Below are positions 1 through 11,362 of a DNA stretch of 64,000 nt, piece by piece. The notes under the pieces were generated by a model. The model saw nothing but the letters and a program-made list of their open reading frames with translations. It was not told where the DNA came from and did not search any database. Position 1 is the first letter of the stretch. Each line of letters begins with the position of its first letter. The stretch comes from Ananas comosus (taxonomy: Eukaryota > Streptophyta > Magnoliopsida > Poales > Bromeliaceae), in contig NC_033622.1 of NCBI RefSeq assembly GCF_001540865.1, forward strand, positions 14,638,797-14,702,796, given 5' to 3'. The translations under genes were made by a program, and so were the position numbers.

Positions 1-184
1 TTATATGAACTTTTTTTTTTGGAGGTATAAGGACTTATGTTGTATATCTAGTCTAGTCAATCAGTGCTTTGTAAAATCGCGCCAAAAAATAAAATATATT
101 TTTTAATTATTTGATATGCTATATATATTTATCAACATATTATTTGAATGAGATGTAACTTTTCATAAAAAACTTTAGCTACTA

Positions 185-224
<40 letters not shown>

Positions 225-730
225 AGTAAATGGATGCCATACAACATGCTCCTTATATATGTAAATATTAAACTCTTAATGATCAATAAGAAAATGAAAA
301 AGAGACCACTTTGCCAACTAGAGGAAATAAAGGCATCGTTGAGGGGCAAATAAAAAATAAATAGGTGATGATCAAAAAATTAACATGTGTGGCTAACACC
401 CATTTTATGGGTGTTTGTGTTTAACTAAATTAATGAGAAAAATGGTCACATGGTCACCTCTTGAAAGATTTAAGTAATAATTACATGTTGCGATCGTGCG
501 TGATTGTTTATAGAATAAGATCTATCAACGGTGCGTGGTCAATAAGAACGAGCACGTCCGTTGCTTTTTAATTAGAAGGATATTACTTTTATTTTATTTA
601 TTTTACTTGGATTTGAGATGTGCATCCAATCATTTTTCTCCTTCTCTCTTCCTCTCTCTTCAAAACTATGGGGTGTAGATCCAAGAAGTGAAATGAACTA
701 TAATACTTATAAATTTGATATATATATATA

Positions 731-1060
731 GAGTGAGGCTACTATGCTATCGGAAGCACGGAGCCTTCCGTGCTTCCAGCTCGTTTTCGATGTTGTGACT
801 TTTGAATCGTCGATCGGCTCCGTTAAACTTGATCTAGAGTATTTGGAGTACCTAGAAAATAAATTTTATTATTTTTCGATTTCATTTGCCTAGTGATCGA
901 ATGGGCTCAAAATCAACAAATTTCAACGGCCGTAGTGAGCCGTTTGCAAGTTTAACGGTGTAGAAATATCCAAATCACGTGAAATTTTGATAGAAAATTC
1001 TTTATACTATATAAAACAAGATCAATATCTTTGATTTAAAATTTTAATGTCATATTATTA
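731..1060 (+). repeat. Fold-back element family, copy 1 (truncated by gap)
   Basis: It begins GAGTGAGGCTACTATGC right after a TA tract and continues for about 130 bases almost identical to the left arm of the hairpin at 22443. Beyond that it carries interior sequence that the 22443 copy lacks. The right end is lost in the N gap. It is probably closer to the full-length form of this non-autonomous element. Confidence 0.7.
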
Positions 1061-1572
1061 NNNNNNNNNNNNNNNNNNNNNNNNNNNNNNNNNNNNNNNN
1101 NNNNNNNNNNNNNNNNNNNNNNNNNNNNNNNNNNNNNNNNNNNNNNNNNNNNNNNNNNNNNNNNNNNNNNNNNNNNNNNNNNNNNNNNNNNNNNNNNNNN
1201 NNNNNNNNNNNNNNNNNNNNNNNNNNNNNNNNNNNNNNNNNNNNNNNNNNNNNNNNNNNNNNNNNNNNNNNNNNNNNNNNNNNNNNNNNNNNNNNNNNNN
1301 NNNNNNNNNNNNNNNNNNNNNNNNNNNNNNNNNNNNNNNNNNNNNNNNNNNNNNNNNNNNNNNNNNNNNNNNNNNNNNNNNNNNNNNNNNNNNNNNNNNN
1401 NNNNNNNNNNNNNNNNNNNNNNNNNNNNNNNNNNNNNNNNNNNNNNNNNNNNNNNNNNNNNNNNNNNNNNNNNNNNNNNNNNNNNNNNNNNNNNNNNNNN
1501 NNNNNNNNNNNNNNNNNNNNNNNNNNNNNNNNNNNNNNNNNNNNNNNNNNNNNNNNNNNNNNNNNNNNNNNN
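1061..1572. other. Assembly gap (512 N)
   Basis: A continuous run of N flanked on the right by a TA repeat. Nothing can be said about its content; the estimated length may be arbitrary. Confidence 0.99.
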
Positions 1573-1599
1573 TATATATATATATATATATATAGCTGT

Positions 1600-1841
1600 A
1601 CTGGGCTATTATTAGTAGCAAAATTTTATTGTTGCTATCAGTTTTTTAGCCTTTGGATCAACTCTTTTCATTATTTCTAACCATTAGATTAAATACTATA
1701 ACCCAGTGGTGATCACTCAACCCTAGAGGGACCACTCAACTCTAACCGACTAATATCATCCTGACCATACAATTTTTTATCCAAGGGTTAAAAACTTGAT
1801 AGCAAAAAGAACATTTTACTATTAATAGTATTCCAGCCTAA
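1600..1841. mobile_element. Small inverted-repeat MITE
   Basis: The left part (GGCTATTATTAGTAGCAAAA, then TTGCTATCAG) is mirrored at the right end (TTGATAGCAAAAAG, then ATTAATAGTATTCCAGCC). The core contains paired GTGGTGATCAC and GGACCACTC motifs. A similar core, with GTGGTCCCC and a CTAGGGTTGAGT motif, occurs in the element at 22743-22986. There is no coding capacity. Confidence 0.6.
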
Positions 1842-2513
1842 TTATATATATATATATATATATATATAAAGACAACATGATATAATATTATTATATAAAT
1901 AAGTATCAAACCAATTTATTGAAAGATAAATTTACTAATATTTTAAAATGTCAAAATATATTTTACTGACGCTTATCATAAGTGTCGATATATACGTGAT
2001 AACTCTTTATTTGCAGGCATTTTGCCGACGCTTTCAAATGTGATAATAGACTTTTTTGAAACGCTCTTAAGCACCGTTAAATAAATGTCAAAAATATAAT
2101 CTTAAATATTAATATCCTCGTAGAATAAAGCCTCTCAGATATTGCTATGAACCAAAATTGTTATGTAGCGAGCTCACAGTATTATTTTAACCTTAAAAAT
2201 TTTGCAAATAAAATCCAACTAAAAAAATATTGACTGTGTCAATATATAATAGATTCTAATACCTTGTAGGCTACTCAATGCGTTACTCTTTTGGCGATGG
2301 GTAAGTTTAGTAAAAGCAGGTTCCGATCTCCACCATCCGCATGATATTAGTAAAAATAGTTAAATGAGTAATTAAATATCCCTCCCCCACAATTCAAAAT
2401 CAACTCCGTGAGTCATTAAATTAATTAATCTCATAATTACCTTAATCACACACACCCCCCGGGCCCCACTGGCTTAATTAATGATAATCAATTGTTATCC
2501 CCGCAGCATTCAC

Positions 2514-2796
2514 CACGTGAAACCCATCGAAACCCGCGCGCCCGCGCCGCGATCGGACGGTCCACAATGCCCCTCTCCAAATCGCCGAGGAATCGCCGAT
2601 TGGTCGCCCCGCGCGGCGCGGACACGTGTCGAAACGCGGGGGGCATGGCGCGCGCGGCCCCACGTGCGCGCGAGCGTGGAATTCGTGTGCCCCACGTTGG
2701 CGGTTAGAATCGGCGTGACGGACGAGCCGGTAAATCGGCAGGTGCTGCACCCGGTGGGGCCCGCCCTAATCCGACGGCTCAGATTCATCTCACGTG
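2514..2796. promoter_or_regulatory. Four-fold G-box cluster in the JAZ promoter
   Basis: Perfect CACGTG palindromes lie at 2514-2519, 2623-2628, 2661-2666 and 2791-2796, with a near match CACGTT at 2693. They sit in an abrupt GC-rich island (2510-2810), 430-710 bases before the JAZ start codon. In known biology MYC2-type bHLH factors bind G-boxes and activate JAZ genes as negative feedback, so this is the expected jasmonate input; bZIP factors could also bind. A TATA-like ATATAATAAA follows at about 2871, with the 5' leader after it. Function here is inferred. Confidence 0.7.
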
Positions 2797-3227
2797 GGCC
2801 CCGCCCCGCGGAGCAATAATAGCCACCGATTGGGAGTCGGTTTCTTTTGGCGTGCTTTTTCTACGCGGTTATATAATAAAATAATATATATATATATATA
2901 TAATATAATATAATATAATAATAACACCAATTCATAAATAAAAAAATAAAAAAAATAACTCGATAAAACGAAAAGAAAATGGGGGCTTTGTGTTTGGGGT
3001 TTATTATTCGTGGAGAGAGGGGAAGAGGAGTAGAAGAGGGCGAAGAGTAGGGTTAGCGAAGAGGAAGGGGAAAGAGGAGAGGGGGACCTTGTAGGTGTAT
3101 TTTGGGAAGGGCCTTTTCTCTGTTTCTTTTTCTTTTTTTCCTTGTTGTTCTCCTTTCGTGAGGAGTAGGGGCTTTTTGACAAGGGAATTAGGCCTCGTAG
3201 GCGAAGTATTTTGAAGGTTTGTAGGGG

Positions 3228-6200
3228 ATGGAGCGGGATTTTTTGGGAATAAATGGGAAGGAATCGGCGCCGTCGGTGAAGGATGATGGAAGAGTCGCTC
3301 GGCAAGATCCAGGTAAATAGGTGTTTTTTTTTTTTTTTCCTCTCATTTTTGTTGATTAATTATCGTTCCCGAATTGCTAATTCGTTTGATTTAATTAAAT
3401 TTGTTGTTAGAAATTTTTTTGAATCAATTTTTAGGGTGTTCTTGGTGAAAAAGATTGTTGCTTTAATTAAATTTGTGGTAACTTCACCTAGATTTCGTAT
3501 AGGTTCCGTTTTTATCCTTTCCCCTGATTTATTTCCTTATAAAGGGTCTGTGTCTACAGAGTATTTTTCTTTAGGGTTTGTTGGCGCAGCAGCTTTTGTT
3601 CGTTTCCCAAAATGCCCCTGGTTAATTTATTCCGATGAAGAAACGTGATGTTTGTTGTGGTAGCAGTTTACATTTTTTATTTTTTCCCCCTGCAATTTGA
3701 AGTGAGATCGCTTTATATGTTTCTTATTGTAGATTTGTTGCCTTTTATAGTTGATGTGCTACCACGAATATGATGTTTGTTAGCGTCATATATTTGTTCT
3801 GACTTTTATGCAATTGCTTGTAATGGTAGAGATTGGGAATTAGGTTTGGTATATCTTTCTATTACAAGGCCTGTACTGTATCCAAAATCATGTCTTATTT
3901 TATTTTTTTTGTTTGCAGTATATTTGGTATGTTTTTGTTGTTATGCAATTCCTTAGCCAAGGTTAAGAAGATTCGATGAAAATCGGAGGAAAGAGTCCTT
4001 TAGAGAAAAGGGCTAACGATTCTCTCTTGGATAGAAGGATTTTTTTGTGAATTCTTTGTATTTGTTGCGTAATTTTGATTTAATTTTGGTTTCGCATGTA
4101 TCCGTCGTTCATTTTCAGTCAGAATATTGAAATCAACAATTATTGTATCTTTTGAACATTGTACAGTTTGAATTTTTTTTTTTTTGTTTTTAATCTTGTA
4201 CTTCTCTCATTAATTTACTCAAGTCAATGAAAGAGAATTTTCTTAAATGTTGTGTTATTACATCGCGTCGTTTAATATGAGACGTAGAGTTAATGTTTGT
4301 TGTGGATTAATGGTATATATATTTTGACTTATTGTATTTGGCTCTTTGATTGTTGGAAATTTCTCTGACCATGTGGAAGAATCAGATTCAAGTTATCTTT
4401 TCCCATGTTTCGCATATTATTTGGTGACAATTTACACACGTCTGTACTATTGTCTGCTTCTGATTCGTATATCTCTCTTGTACTTCAGCCGTCTTTGGAG
4501 GTTCGGCCATACAGTGGCCTTTCTCGAGCAAGGTCTCTCCTGTGCCTGCATTCATGCCTTTCAGAGCCGCCCAAGAACAACAACCGAAAAAGCATGTATT
4601 TGATCAGTTCCCCTCATCTGGGTTTCAGCCTATATCCACAGTCGATGCCTTTGAGGCGGCCAATCAGAAGTCCTCCCCTGTATTGGTTCCTCAGGTCTGC
4701 ATAGATCACCAACTAGTTGAGCTCTTTTCCATTTTTCTTTCGTCGATCAAAAATATCAAACTGATTGAGCTACATCTCTTGAGCTTACAGAAAGCCTTCG
4801 GAATGGATAGACATGGCATGCAACAATATTTATATGCTTATCAACATCAAGGCAGTGACTCTCTTGGTGCTTCCGCTCACCAAATGAATCGTGCTAAAGC
4901 GTTTCCTGTTGTCTCTCATCATCCCATCCCCGTCGGCAGCCCTTTCTTCAAGCTTCAGAGCTCGACAGATTCACCTAATATCACTGTTACACCATTAAAG
5001 CAGCAACCTTTTGGAGGAGGAACTACTGTGAACGCCCCTGTGGCGGGTTCTGTTGTTGGGACCTTAGCTCCAAGGTATACACAGTACTGAGATTTCATTT
5101 GGTAGAATTCTGTGATGATTTTTTGATGAAACCGACATTAATATAAAACTGGTTTCTTTTTGAAAAGGAACATGCCTAAGTCATCTCTGGCGCAACTGAC
5201 CATCTTTTATGCTGGTGTTGTCAATGTGTTTGACAACGTCCCGCTGGATAAGGTATGACTTGTTTGTATTGAATGAAGTATCGGAATAATGGATGAGGTA
5301 TAGATTGTGAGCTGTTGTTGATTGGAGTTGCTTTCTACAGGCGCAAGAACTTATGTTATTTGCAAGCAAGGCATCTAACACTACTGCAGTTTCTGCGAGT
5401 CCTAAATCGGATCCTGTGATACCTGCTGCAGTGAAATTAGTGGATTCCGAGGGGTTAAATACGAAACAGCCACCGACCCAGAAGCGAAGTCATGTTGCAC
5501 CACTTAACTCGAGCCTGTCGAGTCCAGTATCTGTGGCATCACAAGGTGGGTCTCTCTCTAAGAGTGCTTCTAGCTCCAATGATGATTCTATCAGGCCTAA
5601 GTCTGCAGGCCCATTGCCTCCCAGCAAGCAGAATGAAACTTCGACCACTCTCCCTCCTGCACTAGGTGCTACAACTGCTGCAACTATCATGACAAGAGGT
5701 ATTTGTTGCACTATGGCTTTCTTATACCATTTTCTCCCCTTTTCACAGTTACCTTGCAAATTTATCTAGGTGGAGCAAGGAAACTATTGTCGATCTCTGC
5801 TTTTCTTCTCCTTTTTTTCCAATATAATTTATCTAACAGCCTTTGGAATGTGAGTGGACTGACTGAATTGGTGGTGGGTTATTTGACTGCAGCTGTTCCG
5901 CAGGCTCGAAAAGCATCCCTTGCTCGATTCTTGGAGAAACGCAAGGAAAGGTAGGAGTTTCTTGCATTCTGAAAAGCTCTCTCTTTTGTATCTAGCGCCT
6001 TAACTGGAATGTCAATAAAACATCTGTTGATGAGTATGGCCATAATTTACCAGTGATATTGTGAATATGAACCAGGAGGATATCAAATTGCTTAATTTTA
6101 AATTGGCTGGTTTACTGGGGGGAAAATTTTAAAAATAAAAATTTAAAACAAATGTGTGGCGAAATTAGCAGGGGCATGCACACGCATATGCACACGCCTG

Positions 6201-6743
6201 CATGCCATAATGTGTGCATGCGCACACGCGCACACACAGTTATGTCTGTGTCTCTGCTTGTGATTCAGAGGTTTCACAGAACATGTGAAACTTTTATTTT
6301 GAGAGATACAAAGAAGCCAAGAAGCTGGTACACGAAAAGCTTGATTAGATAGTTGTAAAGTTTTTCTGGTATCCTTTCTTCTAGCAGTATATTGATAGTT
6401 ATTTCCTGCTCTCTGAGTCGAGAAAGATAATTTTTTGGCTTAATTTTGATAGAAAAGATTTCGGTCTGTCAATATGGTTCGAAGGGTTCATCCACACTTT
6501 TGTGTGTAGAAGAAGCTGATCATTCTCTTCCTCATCCTTTGCAGGATGACCAATGCAGTGCCTTATGCTTGCGCCAAGAAACCCTCAGAGAATGCTGATG
6601 GATTTGAGAATAGCGTTATGCCTAGCAAATCTTCGTCGACTGATATCACTCTATCAAGCAATTGCGAGGAGTCATGGAATTTGGCCCAAGCCAAGAACAG
6701 CAGTCACAGTGCGGATTCCCCAAGTACTAGGTTAGAGATTTAA
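3228..6743 (+). CDS. JAZ repressor, TIFY6/JAZ3-JAZ4 type
   Basis: This is a jasmonate ZIM-domain repressor of MYC transcription factors in the nucleus, degraded through the COI1 receptor. Exons by phase: 3228-3312, 4489-4694, 4791-5074, 5168-5252, 5341-5698, 5893-5950 and 6545-6743, giving 424 residues. The start is chosen because MERDFLG is the hallmark N-terminus of this subgroup, followed by a WPFSSK motif near residue 38. The ZIM domain (about 198-230, TIFY at 203-206) recruits NINJA and mediates dimerisation in the family. The Jas domain (about 342-366) has the PQARKASLARFLEKRKER helix and ends in PY; it binds COI1 and MYC. The intron at 5951-6544 splits the Jas motif exactly where JAZ genes are known to do so. 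Retaining it puts a TAG at 5952-5954. A donor at 6731 joined to an acceptor near 6994 is an alternative C-terminus. Confidence 0.93.
6174..6240. repeat. Alternating purine-pyrimidine tract in the Jas intron
   Basis: A run of CA, TG and CG dinucleotide steps (GCATGCACACGCATATGCAC followed by similar sequence) lies in the intron that splits the Jas motif. Such sequence can adopt left-handed DNA and forms imperfect hairpins in RNA. Any effect on splicing is speculation. Confidence 0.6.
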
Positions 6744-7445
6744 TTGTTGTCTATATACATATTCCATTAGCCCCTCATATTAAATGAAACCGAAGTTTGG
6801 CCAATATTTCGCCGACATTCTCAACTGGGCTCTTTAAATATTGGATTAGCTATTTTGTCATAGTATGTATGTATCGTTGGGCAGATCTTTTATATAAATG
6901 AATGTTATGTAGCATTCCAACCGCTAACAAGCGTACTGTTCTGTTCTGTAACACAACGATTATTTTTGTCCTCCATTTTCATATTGTATTGCAGTAATAG
7001 TATTTAATTGTTCCGTTATTCTACTGTCGCTCTACTTTCCGTGATGACACTGGTGGTGCTCCGCCGAGGTGACAACCGATCCTTATCCTCTTTGTTAAGC
7101 AGTTCATAGAACGAGCGAAAACTACTTTTCTTTTCTTTATTTTCTTGTGCCGAGGCATCTCTATTTTGCTGCTTGTTTCAAATGGATGATGTGTAGCTTC
7201 TCTTTCTGTTACTCCGGGGTACGCTTTTCAAATTTGACTTTTGATTTTGGGCTTTTGTTGCCTTGGATCAATTGAAAATGTTTGTCCACAATTTATGCAC
7301 ACACCTTTGAGGGCTACCAAAGAGGTTGCAATGCATATTGCAGGGACCGTAATTCTGTCTCATCAATGAAATAATGTCGCATTCACCTGAGTAAATCATA
7401 ACCTGCACATAACTATGAATTCCAAGGCCACGATATTCTAAAAAT

Positions 7446-7483
<38 letters not shown>

Positions 7484-7947
7484 GCGAGTAGGGATGATCT
7501 GAAAATGTTGGGAACCAGGTTTGTAACGTGACTGTGAATTAATGTGTAATAAGCTTTTTCCAGAACCTTGGGCTTTACTGAAGTTTTTGATGTTTGGAGT
7601 CTGATCACGCAATTTTTTTAAAAAATTTATTCAGAGAAGGAAAGCGAACTATCGGATCTCGAATATCAATCAAGCACGTAGACAAGTGCATCGGGCACGG
7701 TCATTGATTACACAATATTAATATTTCAACTAAAAATTTCTTTTCGACTTGCAAAACACCTTAGGTGGCAAGAGTATCCATAATAAAACCATACGTGAAA
7801 GTTCAATTAATTGTTTTATTTTTTCATTTTCCTTCTACTTTTGATCATAAAATTTAGTGCGAACACAAACCCGACTCGCCGAGCCGAAACCCGGCCACCC
7901 GACCCCGTAAACCCAATAACACCAACTCGACCCGCACCAAACCTAAC

Positions 7948-7989
<42 letters not shown>

Positions 7990-8063
7990 CTCTGCACTCA
8001 GCGGTTTAACCCGCCGCCGTCGTTCCGCAGGTAGGAAGACGGAGAGGCGCTGCTGCAGCGGAG
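6744..8063. other. JAZ 3' region and TDX promoter/leader
   Basis: No further gene is supported. The first part is presumably JAZ 3' UTR. A T homopolymer of over 30 bases lies at about 7449-7481. An AAT microsatellite (about 7949-7989) lies some 75 bases before the TDX start codon and may be in its leader. Confidence 0.6.
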
Positions 8064-10871
8064 ATGGAGGCGCAGAAAGTGGAGCAGCTGCAGGCCTTCG
8101 TGGCCTACTGCCGATCCAACCCCTCCGCCCTCCACCACCCCTCCCTCTCCTTCTTCACGGACTACCTCCACAGGTTCCCCCCCTTTTTTTCACTATTCTT
8201 TTTTCACTTCCTTTTCCCTCCCTCTCTCTCTCTCTCCATCTCTCTCTCTAATTAATTCATTAATTAAATTAATTAATTCATTAATTAATCAATTGGATCC
8301 TCGGTTTTTTGCAAAAAAAAAAAAAAACACAGCCTCGGCGCTCGGATTCCCCCCGACCCTACACCGGTGAGTGCTTCTTCCTCGCTTTGCTCGGGGCTTA
8401 TTGCTGGTGTCCATGTGACTCGGTTGGTTGGTTCCCATTTGAGTCTCCCTATACGATGCCTGCTTCTTGTCTTTAATCGTGATCTTAAGATACTTAAAAT
8501 GATGTTTAAAACATGGCGTGTAAAATTACATTTTTATTAGTTCTAGGTCGCAAGAAAGATGCGACTAGTTTCTGCTCCTCCTTTCATTTCACAGGCCCAG
8601 CGTTTTTGCTGATACGTAGCTGTGTACTACTTAGTGGATCTTCGTTTTCGATCGATTTTGCAGGGCCACATGAAAATGGAAAGCGACAGCGGCACCGCGG
8701 CGGCTGAAGAAGATTACGTTGGCGAAAAATTCGACCGGGCTGCCGAGAGCGCCGGCGACGAGGACGAGATTGTGGAGTCAGATTTAGAATTGGATGGCGG
8801 CGAACTGGTGGTACCCGACGACGACGATCCTCCCCAGAAGGTTTTTTATTGACAAAATTGAATCCAAAGAACGGCGGCTCAACTGATAATGATCTCATTC
8901 AGTTAATATAGAATTATGCTTTTCTTTCCCTTTTAGATGGGGGATCCTTCTGTTGCAGTTTCTGACGAGAGCCGCGATGCTGCTCAGGCGTGCAAAGCAA
9001 AAGCGATCGATGCCGTATCTGAAGGCAGGGCGGTTTTAATTTTTCTTTTTAAAAAAATTTGTCTTGCAGATCGCCATTTTCTACTTGTATACTTCAGCAA
9101 ATATGTTTAGAATTAAACATTGTGGATAATAGGTAAATTGGATGAAGCTGTTGAGCATCTGAGTGAGGCTATCTTGCTTAATCCAACTTCAGCTATCCTC
9201 TATGCAACCAGAGGTAACATTCTTTAATAATTTCACTCGATTAATTTGAATACATTTCATTTTAACCTCCGTGCCCGCTACTCTGTAGAGCCTGAAAAGA
9301 TGGCAAAAAAAATGAGAAAGAAGCTGTGCCGCAGCATATCATTTGCGTCATATTCATCTCTCTGTAATCATCTGTATTTCTTTGCAGCAAGTGTTTTTGT
9401 GAAGCTGAAGAAACCTAATGCAGCTATTCGAGATGCAGATGAAGCGCTGCAGGTGTTGATCGCAAAAATATGTCATCGTTCATATTTAGTGGGTTATTAT
9501 TATTACATTGAAATGGTGTTAAATTTGTAGATCTTGTTTGCTAATTAAATTTTCTGCATAGATAAATCCCGACTCTGCGAAAGGATATAAATCACGAGGG
9601 ATGGCGAAAGCTATGTTGGGACGGTGGGAAGAGGCTGCTAAGGACCTGCACTTGGCATCGAAGTTGGACTTTGATGAAGAAATAGATTCAGTGCTTAAAA
9701 AGGTGGTACTAAGTTCTCAAAGTGATTCAAGCTTCTTCTTTTTTTCTTTTTTTTTTTCTTTTTATAATAAAACAATCTGTATGTATACAGACTTATCGAA
9801 TGGTTGTACATTGCAATCTGCAGGTTGAGCCAAACGTGCAGAAAATTGAGGCCCATCGCAGAAAATATGAACGCTTGAGGAAAGAGAGGGAGATGAAGAA
9901 GGCTCAACTTGAAAGGCAACGAAGGCGTGCTGAGGCAGAGGTATAATCGTAATCAGAAAATTCCTCGCCTTGAAAGTTTTTGTTTGATTTGGTAATGTAA
10001 GCTAACTTTGTCTCAGGCTGCATATGAGAGGGCAAAAAAGGAGCAAACTGCGAGAAGTAAAGCTTCTGTAAGTTTTCCATTGGTCTTGGTCTCGCACAAT
10101 TTTGCTGAACCCACTCTTTCCTATCTAGTTAAGGACTTAAAATACTCTAGTAAGAAACATACTGCAGTATTGATGAACCCATTGCTCCTATCAATAGGAT
10201 CCCGAGGTTAATGATCCTGCTGCCGCCGCTGCTTTACAAGATGGTATGGTTGATTTTCTTGTCCCTTCTCACTTTAAAGTTTCCTTTTTGTTCTGAGCAC
10301 TTATTAAATCCTTGTTATGTAATTCAAGCATAATTTTTAGATTGTTATTAAATAGTGATATCTGCTGAATCTTTATGCCATTATATCTGCCATCTGTAGA
10401 CTCTTTAGGCGGCGATTTAGATGTTACCAAGGTTATTATTTCCACGTATCATATATTCTGATACCTCGTCTTATTTGAAGTAATTCTATTGTGAGATTAT
10501 GAAGCGTCTACACATCTCATATGCTTCGGTTGGCAGGAAATGTTATCAGCATCCACTCATCAAGTGAACTGGAAACTAAGTTCAGGGCTGCATCGAACTT
10601 GTCTAGACTGGTCATCCTATATTTCACAGCGACATGGTGTGGGCCTTGCCGCTTCATGGCACCGCTCTACAAAAGTCTAGCAGAAAAGCACCCAAGAATC
10701 GTGTTTCTGAAAGTTGATATAGATGAATTAGGCGATGTTGCTCATCGCTGGAACGTCAACAGCGTGCCAACATTCTTCTTTGTGAAAAATGGCAAAGAGA
10801 TCGACAAGGTTGTCGGTGCTGATAAGAATGGCCTTGAGAGGAAGATTGCTCTTCATGCTGGAGGTATATGA
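8064..10871 (+). CDS. TDX: Hip-like TPR protein fused to thioredoxin
   Basis: This is a tetratricopeptide thioredoxin, homologous to the Hsp70-interacting protein Hip with a C-terminal thioredoxin domain. It is a co-chaperone and disulfide reductase in the cytosol. Exons: 8064-8173, 8333-8366, 8664-8840, 8937-9024, 9133-9213, 9388-9452, 9562-9702, 9824-9940, 10017-10067, 10198-10243 and 10537-10871, giving 414 residues. Visible parts in order: the Hip N-terminal dimerisation segment (about 1-48), an acidic stretch with EIVESDLEL, a three-TPR block (about 115-225), a charged Lys/Arg/Glu helix, then thioredoxin with WCGPC at 337-341 and a SVPTF cis-proline loop. The exon 10-11 join gives [11 protein letters not shown], as expected for TDX. 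Intron 4 uses a GC donor (9025-9026). A GT at the GGAGGTATATGA end could allow another C-terminus. Confidence 0.92.
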
Positions 10872-11362
10872 GCGATTGATCTATATCATGCTTTTTTTAC
10901 TGTGTCTATATTTATACAGTCTAAAAAGGTGTTTATGTGCTGCTCGAGCGGGTATACTTGATGTGGTACAAATTCTAATCGAGTTTTCTGTGTACTGTAA
11001 AGACAGATTTTGTTTGGTTTGACTTTTAAAATTTGCAGTTTATGAAGGGCAGGTTCTCTATAATGAATGTGATTATGCGGTTATGTGCCCTTGCTTATAT
11101 GACCTGATGAGAGCATATTATCGTCTTTTCATGATGTAAATTTTTAACTGAGAGCATAGAGTTTCTGCAGCTCTGATGCGAACGAAAGCTCTGGCATTGA
11201 ATTATAGCAGCAAATACGACACTTTGACCAATTGTTACCAAACATTTCTCTTTTGTAAATGTGCCGTACAATTAATTTGCTTGATGAACATCGATAGAAG
11301 ATTACAGTAACTGATAAACTATGAATTTGATAACTCGAAGTGGAGTAAAGTAATCCTTACTT
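10872..11362. other. Convergent spacer between TDX and the ABCG gene
   Basis: 491 bases separate two convergent stop codons, so both 3' UTRs must fit here. No gene or repeat is recognised. Confidence 0.6.

Larger units (their letters stand above)
1..2460. other. Gene-free, AT-rich repeat region with assembly gap
   Basis: I see no credible coding region here. The stretch holds TA microsatellites (about 190-222, 720-730, 1573-1594 and 1844-1867), a truncated copy of a fold-back family (from 731), a 512-base N gap (1061-1572), a small inverted-repeat element (about 1600-1841) and, at about 1920-2100, a degenerate sequence resembling the one at 33060-33280. Open frames crossing the gap consist only of N and TA repeats. 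Confidence 0.8.

Noticed and set aside
1047..1621. Open frames on both strands across the N gap
   Set aside because: They consist of N and TA repeat only.
2478..2819. Overlapping open frames on both strands in a GC-rich island
   Set aside because: They are Arg/Pro-rich by composition only, and the island is better explained as the JAZ promoter with G-boxes.
10400..10431. Possible extra TDX exon ([11 protein letters not shown]) with AG and GT borders
   Set aside because: Its 32 bases would shift the frame of the thioredoxin exon. Joining 10243 directly to 10537 gives [11 protein letters not shown], as expected for TDX.
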